From Emergencia sp. (lineage in GTDB: Bacteria; Bacillota; Clostridia; Peptostreptococcales; Anaerovoracaceae), in the NCBI GenBank assembly GCA_022767345.1, contig JALEOD010000024.1:93966-157965 (forward strand): a DNA stretch of 64,000 bases. Direction: 5' to 3'. Shown piece after piece: positions 51,436 through 61,900 of this stretch. The notes under the pieces are model-generated. The model had not been told where the DNA came from and did not search any database. It saw nothing but the letters and a program-made list of their open reading frames with translations. How positions within the stretch are numbered: the first letter of the stretch is position 1; each line of letters opens with the position of its first letter. The position numbers were made by a program, and so were the translations under genes.

Positions 51436-52005
51436 GTGAACAGTAGAGAACAAATCCGCAAAGATGCAATTTCCGCAAGGGACGGTTTAAGTGCTGAGCA
51501 GCGGCAGGAAATGTCCGTCAAAATCGCTGAACGAATTGCAGCGTCAAGGGCATTTAAAGAAGCTGAAATCATTATGCTGTACAAGGGTGTGCGCGGTGAG
51601 GTGCGTCTTGAAAGGCTGGAACAGATTGCGGAAGGGGCTGGCAAAAGACTGGTCTATCCACTGTGCACAGGGCCGGGCGAAATGATTACATTGGAACCGA
51701 AGCATGAAGACGGTGCATGGAGAAAAGGGGCTTACGGGATTATGGAGCCAGTTTTGGAGTGCGCGGAAAAAATACAACCGGAGGACATAGATTTGGTAAT
51801 ATGTCCCTGCACTGCTTTTGATAAGGAAGGAAACCGCATGGGTATGGGCGCAGGCTATTATGATAGATTCCTGCTCCGCTGCGTAAAGGCGACCGTTGTC
51901 GCTGCAGCTTTTGAAGTGCAGAAGGCAGAAGCAGTACCTGTAGATGAATGGGACTATCCCATGGAACGGGTTTTTACAGAGGAGAGAACGTATAGTTCGC
52001 TATAA
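51436..52005 (+). CDS. 5-formyltetrahydrofolate cyclo-ligase
   Basis: Recycles 5-formyl-THF to 5,10-methenyl-THF with ATP. 189 residues. The start is SREQIRKDAISARDGLS, then YPLCTGPGEM, GAYGIMEP, and the ATP loop VICPCTAFDKEGNRMGMGAGYYDRFL (in two parts). GTG 51436 has AGGAG at the right distance. Its last codons run into the 33-bp tandem repeats. Folate metabolism links it loosely to the hut cyclodeaminase. In proteobacteria this gene lies next to 6S RNA; here it follows the candidate RNA. Confidence 0.94.
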   Translation: MNSREQIRKDAISARDGLSAEQRQEMSVKIAERIAASRAFKEAEIIMLYKGVRGEVRLERLEQIAEGAGKRLVYPLCTGPGEMITLEPKHEDGAWRKGAYGIMEPVLECAEKIQPEDIDLVICPCTAFDKEGNRMGMGAGYYDRFLLRCVKATVVAAAFEVQKAEAVPVDEWDYPMERVFTEERTYSSL

Positions 52006-52092
52006 TTTTAGGAAATAGGCGCTGAAAGTTCGCTCTAATTTTAGGAAATAAGTGCTGAAAGTTCACTATGATTTTAGGAATATCGAGGTATA
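51994..52092 (+). repeat. Three tandem 33-bp repeats
   Basis: Units start at 51994, 52027 and 52060 with AGTTC(G/A)CT(A/C)T(A/G)ATTTTAGGAA and differ at a few bases; the third is incomplete at its end. The first overlaps the stop of the cyclo-ligase gene. They precede the DUF4143 ATPase gene by 60 bases and could be binding sites, phased at about three helical turns. Confidence 0.8.
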
Positions 52093-52153
52093 TTTGTTGT
52101 AAAATCAACGAAATTTGGTATAATATAAATAAATGAAGAAAGGAGCGGCTAAA

Positions 52154-53488
52154 ATGGCATATTTGAAGCGTAAAATTGACGCTTTTTTGAATCAGTGGAA
52201 ACATGACAGTGAGAAGAAACCATTGATTATAAAGGGGGCAAGACAGGTTGGTAAAACAGAATCAATTCTGCATTTCGGAAAAAGAGAATATGATAGCGTT
52301 GTCTATATTAATTTCGTCGAAGAAGCGAAATATAAAATGATTATTGAGGACGGCTTTAGTGCAGAAAGCATTATTAAAAACATTTCTCGAATCGATCCTG
52401 CTAAAAAGTTTGAAGAAGGAAAGACGCTAATTATTTTTGATGAATTGCAGGAGTTTCCAGAAATTGCAACATCATTAAAGTTTTTCAAGATTGATGGCAG
52501 GTTTGATGTGATTTGCAGCGGGTCGCTTTTGGGGATTCAATATAAGCGAATAGAAAGTAACAGTGTAGGATATAAATTAGATTACGAGATGATGTCTATG
52601 GATTTTGAAGAATTCTTGTGGGCAAAAGGATACGATGAAGAGTTTGTTACTGAGATGCTTACTCATATGATTGAGAATAAACCTTTCGGACAGTTGCAGC
52701 TGGATATCTGTAAAGAATTATTTTTCGATTATTGCACGCTGGGGGGAATGCCGGAAGTTGTAAGAGACTATATACAGAAAAAAACTTTTGAAGGCTCGCT
52801 GCAGACACAACGGCAGCTGCTTAGCGATTATAGAGAAGATATAAGGAAATATGCAGTAGGTTTAGACCAAAGCAGGATTTTGAATGTATTCAATCATATA
52901 CCGACACAGCTGGCCAAAGATAATAAAAAATTTCAAATCTCGAAGGTTGCACATGGCGCAAAATATAAAGACTACAGAGGGTGCATTGAATGGCTGTGCG
53001 ACGCAGGTTTGGTAAATGTTTGCTACCGATTGAATTTTCCCGAACTTCCGTTAAGAGGAAATTATGACGATACTAAGTATAAATTATATTTTCGTGATAC
53101 GGGTCTTCTGGTTGCAATGCTGGAAGATGGTGCGCAGGAGGATTTACGGGCAAATAAGAACCTGGGAGTATATAAGGGTGCTTTATATGAAAATCTTGTA
53201 GGGGAGGCACTGTGTAAATCAGGATACGAGCTGTACTACTACAAGAGAAACGATTCCACACTTGAGGAAGACTTTTTTGTCAGAACGGCTTCCGACCTTG
53301 TTCCAATAGAAGTCAAAGCGTCTGATAATCGATCAAAATCCCTGCGAACACTAATTAACAGTGAAAAATACAGTGACATTCACTGGGGAATTAAATTTAC
53401 CAATGGAAATATTGGATATGCAGAAAGTATTTATACATTTCCTTTTTTCTGTGTGTTTCTGTTAAAGGAGTATCTAAAAAATAGATAA
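52154..53488 (+). CDS. AAA ATPase with DUF4143 domain
   Basis: Protein of 444 residues. Walker A is IKGARQVGKTESI, Walker B is TLIIFDELQEF with sensor region DVICSGSLLGI. The middle holds a helical DUF4143 region, and the end has a nuclease-like core: YKGALYENLVGEAL, DFFVRTASDLVPIEVKAS (Asp..Glu-x-Lys). These orphan ATPases are widespread in gut anaerobes and have no settled role. AAAGGAG precedes ATG 52154. Its GC content is lower than its neighbours, suggesting transfer. Confidence 0.9.
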   Translation: MAYLKRKIDAFLNQWKHDSEKKPLIIKGARQVGKTESILHFGKREYDSVVYINFVEEAKYKMIIEDGFSAESIIKNISRIDPAKKFEEGKTLIIFDELQEFPEIATSLKFFKIDGRFDVICSGSLLGIQYKRIESNSVGYKLDYEMMSMDFEEFLWAKGYDEEFVTEMLTHMIENKPFGQLQLDICKELFFDYCTLGGMPEVVRDYIQKKTFEGSLQTQRQLLSDYREDIRKYAVGLDQSRILNVFNHIPTQLAKDNKKFQISKVAHGAKYKDYRGCIEWLCDAGLVNVCYRLNFPELPLRGNYDDTKYKLYFRDTGLLVAMLEDGAQEDLRANKNLGVYKGALYENLVGEALCKSGYELYYYKRNDSTLEEDFFVRTASDLVPIEVKASDNRSKSLRTLINSEKYSDIHWGIKFTNGNIGYAESIYTFPFFCVFLLKEYLKNR

Positions 53489-53491
53489 GCC

Positions 53492-53532
53492 AAACCCCCG
53501 TACAGTCTGCATAACAGGTAGTGCGGGGGTTT
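53492..53532. terminator. Bidirectional terminator
   Basis: AAACCCCCGTAC (53492-53503) pairs with GTGCGGGGGTTT (53521-53532), then TTT; lies between convergent genes. Confidence 0.85.
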
Positions 53533-53535
53533 TTA

Positions 53536-53925
53536 TTACAGTTCTTTCTTGTTATCCGGTCCCGGTGTTGTTACAATCACCTTTTCAGGTGTGATGACAA
53601 CTGCGCCTTTTGCAGCCAGCGCGCCGTTAAATTTTTCAGCGGCGACTTTTTTCACCATGTCCACGATAGGACCTTCGGTTAAGTATTCAGCAGAGCCCTT
53701 CACCTGGTAGCCTTCGGAAGTCGCTGGGTCACATGCGGAAACAGCAGCTTTGCCGTTTGCCTGAATATTTTTTACAGTGGTTTCCATGAAAACATCTCCG
53801 ATAATCAGCTTTCCGTCTTCGGATACCATTTTAAATCCAACAGGTACAGCGTTTGGTTCATCAGAAAAAGTAACAACATACCATAACTGTTCACTCAGTA
53901 ATTTTTTTACAGATTCATTCAACAT
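53536..53925 (-). CDS. Pyridoxamine 5'-phosphate oxidase-family flavin protein
   Basis: Small protein of 129 residues with the split beta-barrel of FMN-binding PNPOx-like proteins: LWYVVTFSDEPNAVPVGF, KLIIGDVFMETTVKNIQANGKAAVSA (in two parts) and a GYQVKGSAEYL strand. The substrate is unknown. It is divergent from an HxlR regulator, a common arrangement in which the regulator controls the enzyme gene. Confidence 0.87.
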   Translation of the reverse strand: MLNESVKKLLSEQLWYVVTFSDEPNAVPVGFKMVSEDGKLIIGDVFMETTVKNIQANGKAAVSACDPATSEGYQVKGSAEYLTEGPIVDMVKKVAAEKFNGALAAKGAVVITPEKVIVTTPGPDNKKEL

Positions 53926-54027
53926 TGAAAAACCTCCTTGTAATGTAGATGTCCATATTATAGCAAAAAACTCGCGGAAAATAAGATATGAGCGATTTTA
54001 TTAGTTGCTATTGAATAGAATAGTAAC

Positions 54028-54056
54028 TTGAGAAATAATAGTAATTCAGGTATAAT
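54028..54056 (+). promoter_or_regulatory. Promoter of the HxlR gene
   Basis: TTGAGA (54028-54033), 17-base spacer, TATAAT (54051-54056). Around it are spaced copies of TAGTAA(C/T)T, possible regulator sites. Confidence 0.65.
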
Positions 54057-54079
54057 GAATGCAGGAAAGGAGAGGGAAA

Positions 54080-54466
54080 ATGTATCAGGCAAAGTTAGAG
54101 AAGGATATCCGCTGTCCTTTAGAGTACGGACTGGAAGTTTTTGGCGGAAAATGGAAATCCCGCATTATCTGCGTGCTGGCAGGCAGAGACCCGGTGCGTT
54201 ATAGTGAAATCCGCAGGGAAATGCGCAACATTACCGACGCAGTACTTGCTGCGAATTTGAAAGATTTAATTAAAGAAGGGATTGTGCTTAGAAAATCCTA
54301 TGACGAGATTCCGCCTCGGGTAGAATATACTTTGACAGAAAAAGGAAAGACCGTAGTTCCGGTGCTCATCGATATCGCGAAGTGGGCTGCGCCGTATTTT
54401 GAGGAAAGCGCAGAAGGCTGCAGTGAAAGAGCATGCCAGCATTGCGGCGTGCAGAAGAAATTTTAG
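54080..54466 (+). CDS. HxlR-family transcriptional regulator
   Basis: Winged-helix regulator of 128 residues. CPLEYGLEVFGGKWKSRIICVL with a first Cys in CPLE is typical; the recognition helix is in EIRREMRNITDAVLAANLKDL and the wing in YDEIPPRVEYTLTEKG. The C-terminal ERACQHCG adds a CxxC pair. HxlR proteins sense redox or aldehydes through a Cys near the N-terminus. GGAGAGG precedes ATG 54080. Likely controls the divergent PNPOx-like gene. Confidence 0.93.
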   Translation: MYQAKLEKDIRCPLEYGLEVFGGKWKSRIICVLAGRDPVRYSEIRREMRNITDAVLAANLKDLIKEGIVLRKSYDEIPPRVEYTLTEKGKTVVPVLIDIAKWAAPYFEESAEGCSERACQHCGVQKKF

Positions 54467-54490
54467 CAAAGTGCGGCGTTCTCAGTGTGA

Positions 54491-54780
54491 TATCTTAACT
54501 TATATCCGGTTTTTTTAATAAAAGTGTATAAGCGAAGTCTCAAATCTTAACCGAGAACTATGGAAGTTTCAAAAAATGTATAAGAACAGGAGAATATTTC
54601 AGCCGTGTATAGTGTTCTGCATATATAATTCGGGGATTTCCGCGGGAAAACTTACATTTTATGTAGAATTCAATGCCTTACAGATAACATCTTGCGTGAA
54701 ATGTAAGTTCTGCCAGGTGTGGGGGGAGGTTCTTTTTATACATTTTTTGAAGAAAATCGGGAAATGGGTTAAGATTTTTC
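54491..54780. repeat. Intergenic inverted-repeat element, copy B
   Basis: Homologous to element A at 20848. Left arm: TCTTAAC (54493) to TGTATAAG (54525-54532), then TCTTAACC (54545-54552) to ATGTATAAGAAC (54576-54587). Right arm: TATACATTTTTT (54738-54749) to GGGTTAAGA (54766-54774). The core has GGAAAACTTACATTTTATG (54645-54663), parallel to GGAAAACTTGTATTTTATG in A. An additional perfect AACTTACATTT/AAATGTAAGTT pair (54649 and 54699) is unique to this copy. Confidence 0.72.
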
Positions 54781-54875
54781 GATGAGGAGATTTTGCGGAT
54801 AACAGACTCGCAGTGAAAGTCATCGAAGCCAGGGTACACTATCATAGTTTTTTCAGGAAACCGGTGTAAAACAGA

Positions 54876-55017
54876 TGTAAAGACGGCGCTTTTATGATAA
54901 AATAGAAGGACCTCACCCTTCTACGAAGCCAGAACTTCGGGTGGGTGCTCGGGAGCCTTGTTGCCCGCTGGCAAGCTGGCAATAAAATACGAATTTAACA
55001 GTAAAGGATGTGAGAAA
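54876..55017 (+). promoter_or_regulatory. Promoter and structured 5' leader of prfB
   Basis: TGTAAA (54876-54881), 16-base spacer, TAAAAT (54898-54903). The predicted leader of about 110 nt begins with a stem ACC-U-CACCC/GGGTGGGT (54910 and 54939-54946) enclosing GAAG/CTTC. Then TTGCC (54961-54965) can pair with either of two GGCAA copies (54970 and 54978), giving mutually exclusive hairpins. No known riboswitch class is recognised. Confidence 0.45.
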
Positions 55018-56125
55018 ATGATTCAATTTGATCAGATGAAATCTGACCTGCCTGTTGCAAAGGCGAATCTTAAAGAGGTAGGTGAGTCCCTTTGACCTGG
55101 CGGGTCTTAGGAAACAATTAGAAGAACTCAGCGCGCAGACGGAGAATCCGGAATTTTGGAACGATCCCGATACAGCGCAGAACATTTTAAAGAAAAAGAA
55201 GAGCCTGGAGACCAAGATTGATAAATACGAGTCTCTGGAAAAGGGCTTTGATGATATGGAAGAACTGATGGAGCTGGCAGAAGAAATGGAAGATGAGGAA
55301 GAAGCTGATTCCATCGTAGAAACCTTTGGAAATCTGCAGCAGCAGCTGGAAACCCTGAAACTGGATACCCTTTTGTCAGGCAAATACGACCACAACAACG
55401 CAATCATTTCCGTCCATGCGGGAACCGGCGGTGTGGACGCCATGGACTGGGCGCAGATGCTTTACCGAATGTACGTCCGGTGGGCGGAAAAGAAAGGCTA
55501 CAAAGTCACCCTGGTTGACATGCAGGACGATACCGAAGCGGGCATTAAGAGTGCAACGCTCATCGTAGAGGGTGAAAATGCCTACGGTTATCTGAAGAAT
55601 GAGAAAGGCGTTCACCGCCTGGTGCGAATTTCTCCTTTTAATTCTGCGGGCAAGAGACAGACTTCTTTTGCAGCGCTGGAAGTTATGCCGGAAATTGAAG
55701 ATGATATGACTGTGGAAATCGATCCGGAAGATCTGCGTATCGATACCTACAGGAGCAGCGGCGCAGGGGGACAGCATGTCAATAAGACAGATTCAGCAAT
55801 CAGAATCACCCACCTGCCGACCCATATTGTAGTAACCTGCCAGAATGAACGAAGCCAGCACCAGAATAAAGAGATGGCGATGAAGATTTTGATGTCCAAA
55901 TTGCTGGAGCTGAAAGAGCAGGAACACAAGGAAAATTTAAAGGAACTGAAGGGCGACTTTTCCCTGATTACCTGGGGCTCGCAGATTCGTTCCTACGTTT
56001 TCCAGCCTTATACTATGGTAAAAGACCACCGTACCGGCGCGGAAGTCGGCAATGTGGGCGCTGTGATGGATGGAGATATCGACTACTTTATTAATGAAAA
56101 ACTGAAACAGAGGGACGAAGACTAA
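55018..56125 (+). CDS. prfB: Peptide chain release factor 2 (programmed +1 frameshift)
   Basis: RF2 recognises UAA and UGA. The first 25 codons from ATG 55018 end at CTT TGA C (TGA at 55093-55095) and the protein continues in the +1 frame from GAC 55094 to 56125, the classical autoregulatory frameshift: low RF2 slows reading of TGA and allows the slip. An AGGTGAG stretch four bases upstream may act as the stimulating Shine-Dalgarno sequence. The 368-residue product has the GGQ motif SSGAGGQHVNKTDSA. tex starts one base after its stop. Confidence 0.97.
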
Positions 56126-56126
56126 T

Positions 56127-58298
56127 ATGAACATCATCGAAAAATTAGCAAGTGAATTTAAAGTTAAAACTGCACAGGTGGAAAGCACCGTTGCGCTCAT
56201 CGATGAGGGAAATACTATCCCTTTTATCGCCCGTTACAGAAAAGAAGTAACCGGTGGACTGACTGACGTAACCCTTCGCGACATGGATGAAAGACTGCAG
56301 TATCTGCGCAACCTGGAAACCAGAAAAGAAGAGGTACTTCGTCTCATCGAGGAGCAGGGCAAGCTGACTGATGAACTGAAAGCCGAAATTGAAAAGGCTG
56401 AGGTTTTGCAGCGTGTTGAAGACCTGTATAAGCCTTATAAACAGAAAAAAGCCACCAGAGCTTCCAAAGCAAAAGAAAGAGGACTGGAACCTTTGGCGAT
56501 GATTTTTTATGCCCAGCAGAAGAAAGAGGGAAATCCTTTAGACTTAACAGCAGATTTTATCAATCCGGAAAAGGAAGTGGAGACGGCAGAAGACGCTGTG
56601 CAGGGCGCTATGGATATTATCGCAGAGATGATTGCCGATGATGCTGATTTGACTAAGGCCATCAGAGAAAAGACTTTTGCTAAGGGGCAGATTGCAACAG
56701 AGGCAACCGACCCTGAAGAAAAGACCGTCTACGATATGTATTACGGCAGCAGCGAAGCCATTGCCAAAATGCCGAATCACAGAGTTCTTGCGGTCAATCG
56801 CGGCGAGAAAGAGAAGAAGCTGAAGGTAAAAGTTGTCATCGACAGCGAGGAAATTACAGGACTTATCGCAAAGCAGGTCATTCGCGGAAAATCCATCTTC
56901 ACCGAGATTTTGGAGGAGACCATCGCGGATTCTTACAAGCGTCTCATCGCGCCGTCCATCGAGCGTGAAATGCGCAATATCCTGACGGAGCGGGCGGAAA
57001 CCGAGGCTGTAAAAGTTTTTGCAAAAAATACAGAAAAGCTGCTCATGGTGCCGCCTGTAAAGGGAAAGAAAATTATTTCCATCGACCCGGGTTACAGAAC
57101 CGGCTGTAAAGTTGCGGTGCTGGACGAAACCGGAAAGCTGAAAGCGTACACCACCATCTATCCGACTGAGCCGAAAAACGATGTGGCAGGTACGGAGAGA
57201 ACCTTAGAAAAGATTATTAATAAATTCGGTACGGATATCATCGTCATCGGAAACGGAACTGCTTCCAGAGAAACCGAGGAAGTGGTCGCGAATTTCCTGA
57301 AAAAGCACGATTACGATATTCAGTACACCATCGTCAATGAAGCGGGCGCATCCGTTTACTCGGCTTCCAAGTTGGCGACGGAGGAATATCCAGACCTTGA
57401 CGTTACGACAAGAGGCGCGATGTCACTGGGCAGACGTCTGCAGGACCCGCTGGCCGAGCTTGTAAAAATCGATCCGAAACATATCGGCGTAGGGCAGTAT
57501 CAGCACGACATCAACCAGAAACAGCTGGACACTGCGCTGACCAACGTGGTGGAAGACTGCGTAAACAGAGTCGGCGTGGATCTGAATACGGCATCCCCTT
57601 CCCTGCTTTCCTATATCGCAGGGGTCAACATGGGCATTGCCAAGAATATCGTCGCTTACAGAGAAGAAAACGGCAGATTCAAGAACAGAAAGGAACTGAT
57701 GAAAGTTTCCAAGCTGGGCGAAAAAGCCTTTAAGCAGTGCGCAGGTTTTATGCGGATTGCAGACGGCAGCGAGCCTCTTGACAGCACTTCCGTCCACCCT
57801 GAGTCCTACAAGGCCGCCGAGGAAATGATGAACAAAATCGGTATTACCAAGGAAGAAATCATAAGCGGCGGTGCGAAAAACATCGACGAGAAAATTTTCC
57901 AGGCGTACCCTGCGAAAAAACCTTCGGAAAGCGTCAAGAAAATGGCGGAGGATTTGGGTATCGGCGAGATGACCTTAAGCGATATCGTCGCTGAAATGAA
58001 AAAACCGGCAAGAGACCCGCGTGAGGACGCGCCGCCGGTGATTTTCAGAAACGACGTAAGGAGTTTTGAGGATTTAAAGGTGGATATGGAACTGACCGGA
58101 ACCGTCCGTAATGTTGTGGACTTCGGCGCATTCGTTGACATCGGCGTCAAGCAGGACGGACTGGTGCACGTGTCCCAGCTTTCCAATAAATTTATCAAGC
58201 ACCCGATGGACGTGGTGTCCGTGGGAGATACGGTAAAGGTAAAAATTCTCAGCGTGGATCCGGAAAAGAAAAAGATTGCGCTGACCATGAAATTCTAG
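56127..58298 (+). CDS. tex: Tex-like S1 RNA-binding transcription accessory protein
   Basis: Protein of 723 residues. It opens with IIEKLASEFKVKTAQVEST and FIARYRKEVTGGLTD, has a YqgF-like domain with KKIISIDPGYRTGCKVAVLD, a helix-hairpin-helix region NTASPSLLSYIAGVNMGIAKNIV (in parts), and a C-terminal S1 domain GTVRNVVDFGAFVDIGVKQDG. Tex is involved in RNA binding and stress-related transcription. It is in an operon with prfB, a HAD phosphatase and addB. Confidence 0.96.
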   Translation: MNIIEKLASEFKVKTAQVESTVALIDEGNTIPFIARYRKEVTGGLTDVTLRDMDERLQYLRNLETRKEEVLRLIEEQGKLTDELKAEIEKAEVLQRVEDLYKPYKQKKATRASKAKERGLEPLAMIFYAQQKKEGNPLDLTADFINPEKEVETAEDAVQGAMDIIAEMIADDADLTKAIREKTFAKGQIATEATDPEEKTVYDMYYGSSEAIAKMPNHRVLAVNRGEKEKKLKVKVVIDSEEITGLIAKQVIRGKSIFTEILEETIADSYKRLIAPSIEREMRNILTERAETEAVKVFAKNTEKLLMVPPVKGKKIISIDPGYRTGCKVAVLDETGKLKAYTTIYPTEPKNDVAGTERTLEKIINKFGTDIIVIGNGTASRETEEVVANFLKKHDYDIQYTIVNEAGASVYSASKLATEEYPDLDVTTRGAMSLGRRLQDPLAELVKIDPKHIGVGQYQHDINQKQLDTALTNVVEDCVNRVGVDLNTASPSLLSYIAGVNMGIAKNIVAYREENGRFKNRKELMKVSKLGEKAFKQCAGFMRIADGSEPLDSTSVHPESYKAAEEMMNKIGITKEEIISGGAKNIDEKIFQAYPAKKPSESVKKMAEDLGIGEMTLSDIVAEMKKPARDPREDAPPVIFRNDVRSFEDLKVDMELTGTVRNVVDFGAFVDIGVKQDGLVHVSQLSNKFIKHPMDVVSVGDTVKVKILSVDPEKKKIALTMKF

Positions 58299-58313
58299 TA
58301 AAAGGAGCCTGTC

Positions 58314-58955
58314 ATGGCAATAAAGACAATTTTATTTGATTTTGACGGAACGGTCGCCAATACCAACCGGTTGATTATTGATTCCTGGCAGCATGTTTTC
58401 AGGACGGTTCACGGAAAAGAAGCCGATGAAGCGGATATTAAGGCGACCTTCGGGGAGCCTTTGGGCATTAGTATGGTGAAGAACTTTCCGGATATGAATC
58501 CGGAAGATGCCATCGACATGTACAGGAGCCATCAGAAGGATATTTATGAAGAGATGATTGAACCTTTTCCGGGCATAGTTGAACTTTTGAAAGGACTTAA
58601 GGAAAAGGGCTATCAGGTGGGCATTGTGACGTCCAGACTGAGAAATTCCACCATGATCGGTCTTAGAAAGTTCGGTCTTGCAGAGACAGCGGACTGCATT
58701 GTCACCTGTGAGGATACGGATAAACATAAGCCGGATCCTGAGCCTGCGCTGATTGCCCTTGAAAAGCTTTCTGCCAAAGCGGAAGAAACGCTGATGGTAG
58801 GCGACAGTATGTTTGATATTAAATGTGCCCACAACGCCGGCATCAAGGCGGTGATGGTGGGCTGGGCGGAAGCCATTACGGAGGCTGATCTGACCGGGCC
58901 GGACAGACCGGAGTACTGCATCGAAAAAGCGGAGGATCTGTACGACATTCTTTAG
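58314..58955 (+). CDS. HAD-family phosphatase (PpaX/phosphoglycolate type)
   Basis: Hydrolase of 213 residues. HAD motif I ILFDFDGTVANT, motif II VGIVTSR, motif III Lys in HKPDPEP and motif IV MVGDSMFDIKCAHNAG. Similar to PpaX pyrophosphatase and phosphoglycolate phosphatase; substrate not determined. AGGAGCC precedes ATG. It is 15 bases after tex. Confidence 0.92.
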   Translation: MAIKTILFDFDGTVANTNRLIIDSWQHVFRTVHGKEADEADIKATFGEPLGISMVKNFPDMNPEDAIDMYRSHQKDIYEEMIEPFPGIVELLKGLKEKGYQVGIVTSRLRNSTMIGLRKFGLAETADCIVTCEDTDKHKPDPEPALIALEKLSAKAEETLMVGDSMFDIKCAHNAGIKAVMVGWAEAITEADLTGPDRPEYCIEKAEDLYDIL

Positions 58956-58971
58956 AATTTGAGGAATCACT

Positions 58972-61900
58972 ATGCTGCAAATCTTTTATGGAAGAGAAAG
59001 TATCGAAAAGGAAAAGTTTATCTACGAGGACATTTTGAAAAAACCGGGCAGAACAATCGTCATCGTGCCGGATCAATACACGCTGGAAGCGGAGAAGCAG
59101 GCTTTCTCGTTTTTGCGTGCAGAGAGCATGATGGACGTGGAGATTATCGGTATGTCGCGTCTTGGCAGCAGATTGCTTTCTCAGCAGGGCGGCGCAGGCA
59201 GGACCTTTATCGACAAATACGGCAGACATATGCTGCTGACCCAGATTGCCGGAAAATGTGAGGACAAGCTGCAGGTGTTTAAGGGCAGTTTGAGAAAACC
59301 GGCATTTATCGAGATGACAAATAACTTTATTTCGGAAATGAAGCAGTATAACGTGAACCCGCAGGATTTGGCGCAGCTGGGCGAGAACCTTGCAGAAGAA
59401 AGCGTTCTGCGGGCGAAACTTGCCGATCTTGCGCTGATTTTCAGTGAGTATCAGGAGAAGATTAAGGACAGGTATACCGACTCTGAGGATTATATTGACC
59501 TGTATATGAGCAAAATTCGTTCATCCGCGTGGATTTCTGAGAGCCGGATTTGGGTATACGGTTTTGACAGTTTTGCGCCGAAAGCCTTGGATGTGCTGGG
59601 AAATCTCATGGCAGCCGCAAAAGAAGTCAGCGTATTTTTGACCTGTGACAAAGGCTGCAGAGATGAAGAGCTGTTTCAGCTGCCGGAAATTGTCATGAGA
59701 AATCTTAGGAAGCAGGCGGAAGCCTTTGGGGTGGAATGTCGCATGCAGCAAATCGCGGAGGGAACCGGCTTTGACGCAGTGAGAAATCCGGTCATTGCTC
59801 ACATTGAAAAAGAGCTTTATGCAGTGGGGCAGCGGACTGGCGATTTTTCTGCTCTTGACGGAAAAGACGCGCCGGTTACGCTGGTGCAGGCTGCGAATAT
59901 GTACAACGAGGCAGAATCAGCAGCATCGTATATTTTGCATTTAATCCGGGACAAGGACTTCCGTTACCGGGATATCGTAGTAATTTGCAACGACCAGACT
60001 GTACGAGGCTCAATCATAGGAAGAGTTTTTGAAGAATGGGGACTGCCTGTTTTTGATGACAAAAAGCGGTCTGTCCTGAGTTCTCCTATTGCGATTTTTG
60101 CGGTGGGACTTTTGGAAACGGTGGTATCCGGATATCGGAGCAGCGATATTTTCAAAGTGCTGAAAACCGGTTTTTCCAGCCTTTCCGATGAGGAAATTGA
60201 ACGCCTTGAGAATTACTCTATCGAATATAGAATTAAGGGGAATATGTGGCTTTCGCCTTTTGTCAAAGGACAGCTTGCTTACGGCGATGATGGGTTGGAA
60301 CAGCTTAATCTGATTCGGGAGAGAGCCGTAGGGCTGTTTTCCGGGCTCAAAGAGATTTGCGCTGAAGCTGAAACCATGGGCGACTTTGCCTGCAGATACT
60401 ATGATTTTCTGATAGCAGACTGCGGTCTGGGCGAGAAGATTACCGAGCTGCTTCACATGCAGGAAGCGCAGGGTCTTTTTGATCTGGCAGAGGAAACTGC
60501 ACAGATTTGGGGGCAGATCGTTGGTCTTTTGGATCAGATTGCAGAACTTGCCGGAGAAGAGAGATTTAATCGAAAGGATTTTGCAGAGCTTTTGATTACC
60601 GGACTGTCTCAGCTTGAAATTGGCGTACTGCCGCCGACAGCGGATGATATTCTCATGGGAACCATGCAGAGAACCAGAAGCGGTCAGGTAAAAGCTGTGG
60701 TTATCGTCGGCGCAAATGAAGGACTGCTTCCTGCAAATACTTCTTCTGAGGGACTTTTCAGCATGGAAGAGCTGGAATTTTTCGCAGAGGAAGGAAAAGA
60801 AATCTGCAAAGTAGAAAAAATTCGTGTCATGGAAGAACAACTGGCGATTTACAGAAATCTGTCCAAGGCGTCGGATTACCTGTGGATTAGTTATTCTGCC
60901 AGCGATGGAGATGGTAAAGAAAGCCGCCCGTCAGAGATTATTGATACACTGTGCAGGCTGTTTCCAAGGCTTACGGTGAAGACAGATGTAGTCAGCAGCG
61001 GGGATATAGACGCGGTAGTAGGGGGCAGGATTAATACCCTGCGTCATCTGACAGAGGCTCTGCTTTCTGTAAGACGGGGAGAAAAACTTGATGGCAGGTG
61101 GAAGGCGGTTATCGACTGGTATCATCAAAACGACCCGGAAAGCCTGCAGCGGGTTGTCGAAGGGTTATCCTTTACCAATGCACAGAAGGATATTTCGCAG
61201 GAGCTGGCGGCGCTGCTGTATAAAAAGGAAATGAATCTGCCGCTGACTTTGAGCCCATCCAGACTGGAAAAGTTCAGCCGATGTCCTTTTTCTCATTTTA
61301 TCGCTTATGGGCTTAGACCGCAGGAGCGGAGAATTTTTGAAGCATCGGGCAGAGAGATCGGGGATATATACCATCAGTGTTTGATGGAAGTTTCACGAAA
61401 GCTGACGGCAGAGGATCGCTGGGACAGTATTTCGGAGGAAGAATGCCGCAGCTTTGTCAGTGAGATTGCAAAGAAGGAAGCTGCTAATTATCGGGAAGGA
61501 ATCTTCGACTTCGGTAATGAAGAACGTTATAAAACCAGACGTATTGAGGACACTTGTTTTCATGTCTGCTGGGCCCTTGTGGAGCAGGTGCGCGCCGGCA
61601 AGATAAAGAGGAGTCTTTACGAAGTGCCTTTTGGAAGAGAGCGCAGCATTGCGCCCATAGAAGTGGATTTGGGGGAAAGCAAGGTTTATATCGAAGGTAA
61701 AATTGACCGTTTGGATATTTTAAACGGAGATGCTGGCAGTGATGGCCATGGAGGCGATGATGGAAATGGCGCTGGCGGCGGCATCGACGGCAGCGGTCAG
61801 CGCGGCGAGCGGGTCAAGATTATAGACTACAAGACCGGCAAGGAAACTTTCAACGAGAAAGAAGCCAGAGCCGGATATCGGCTGCAGCTGATGCTGTATC

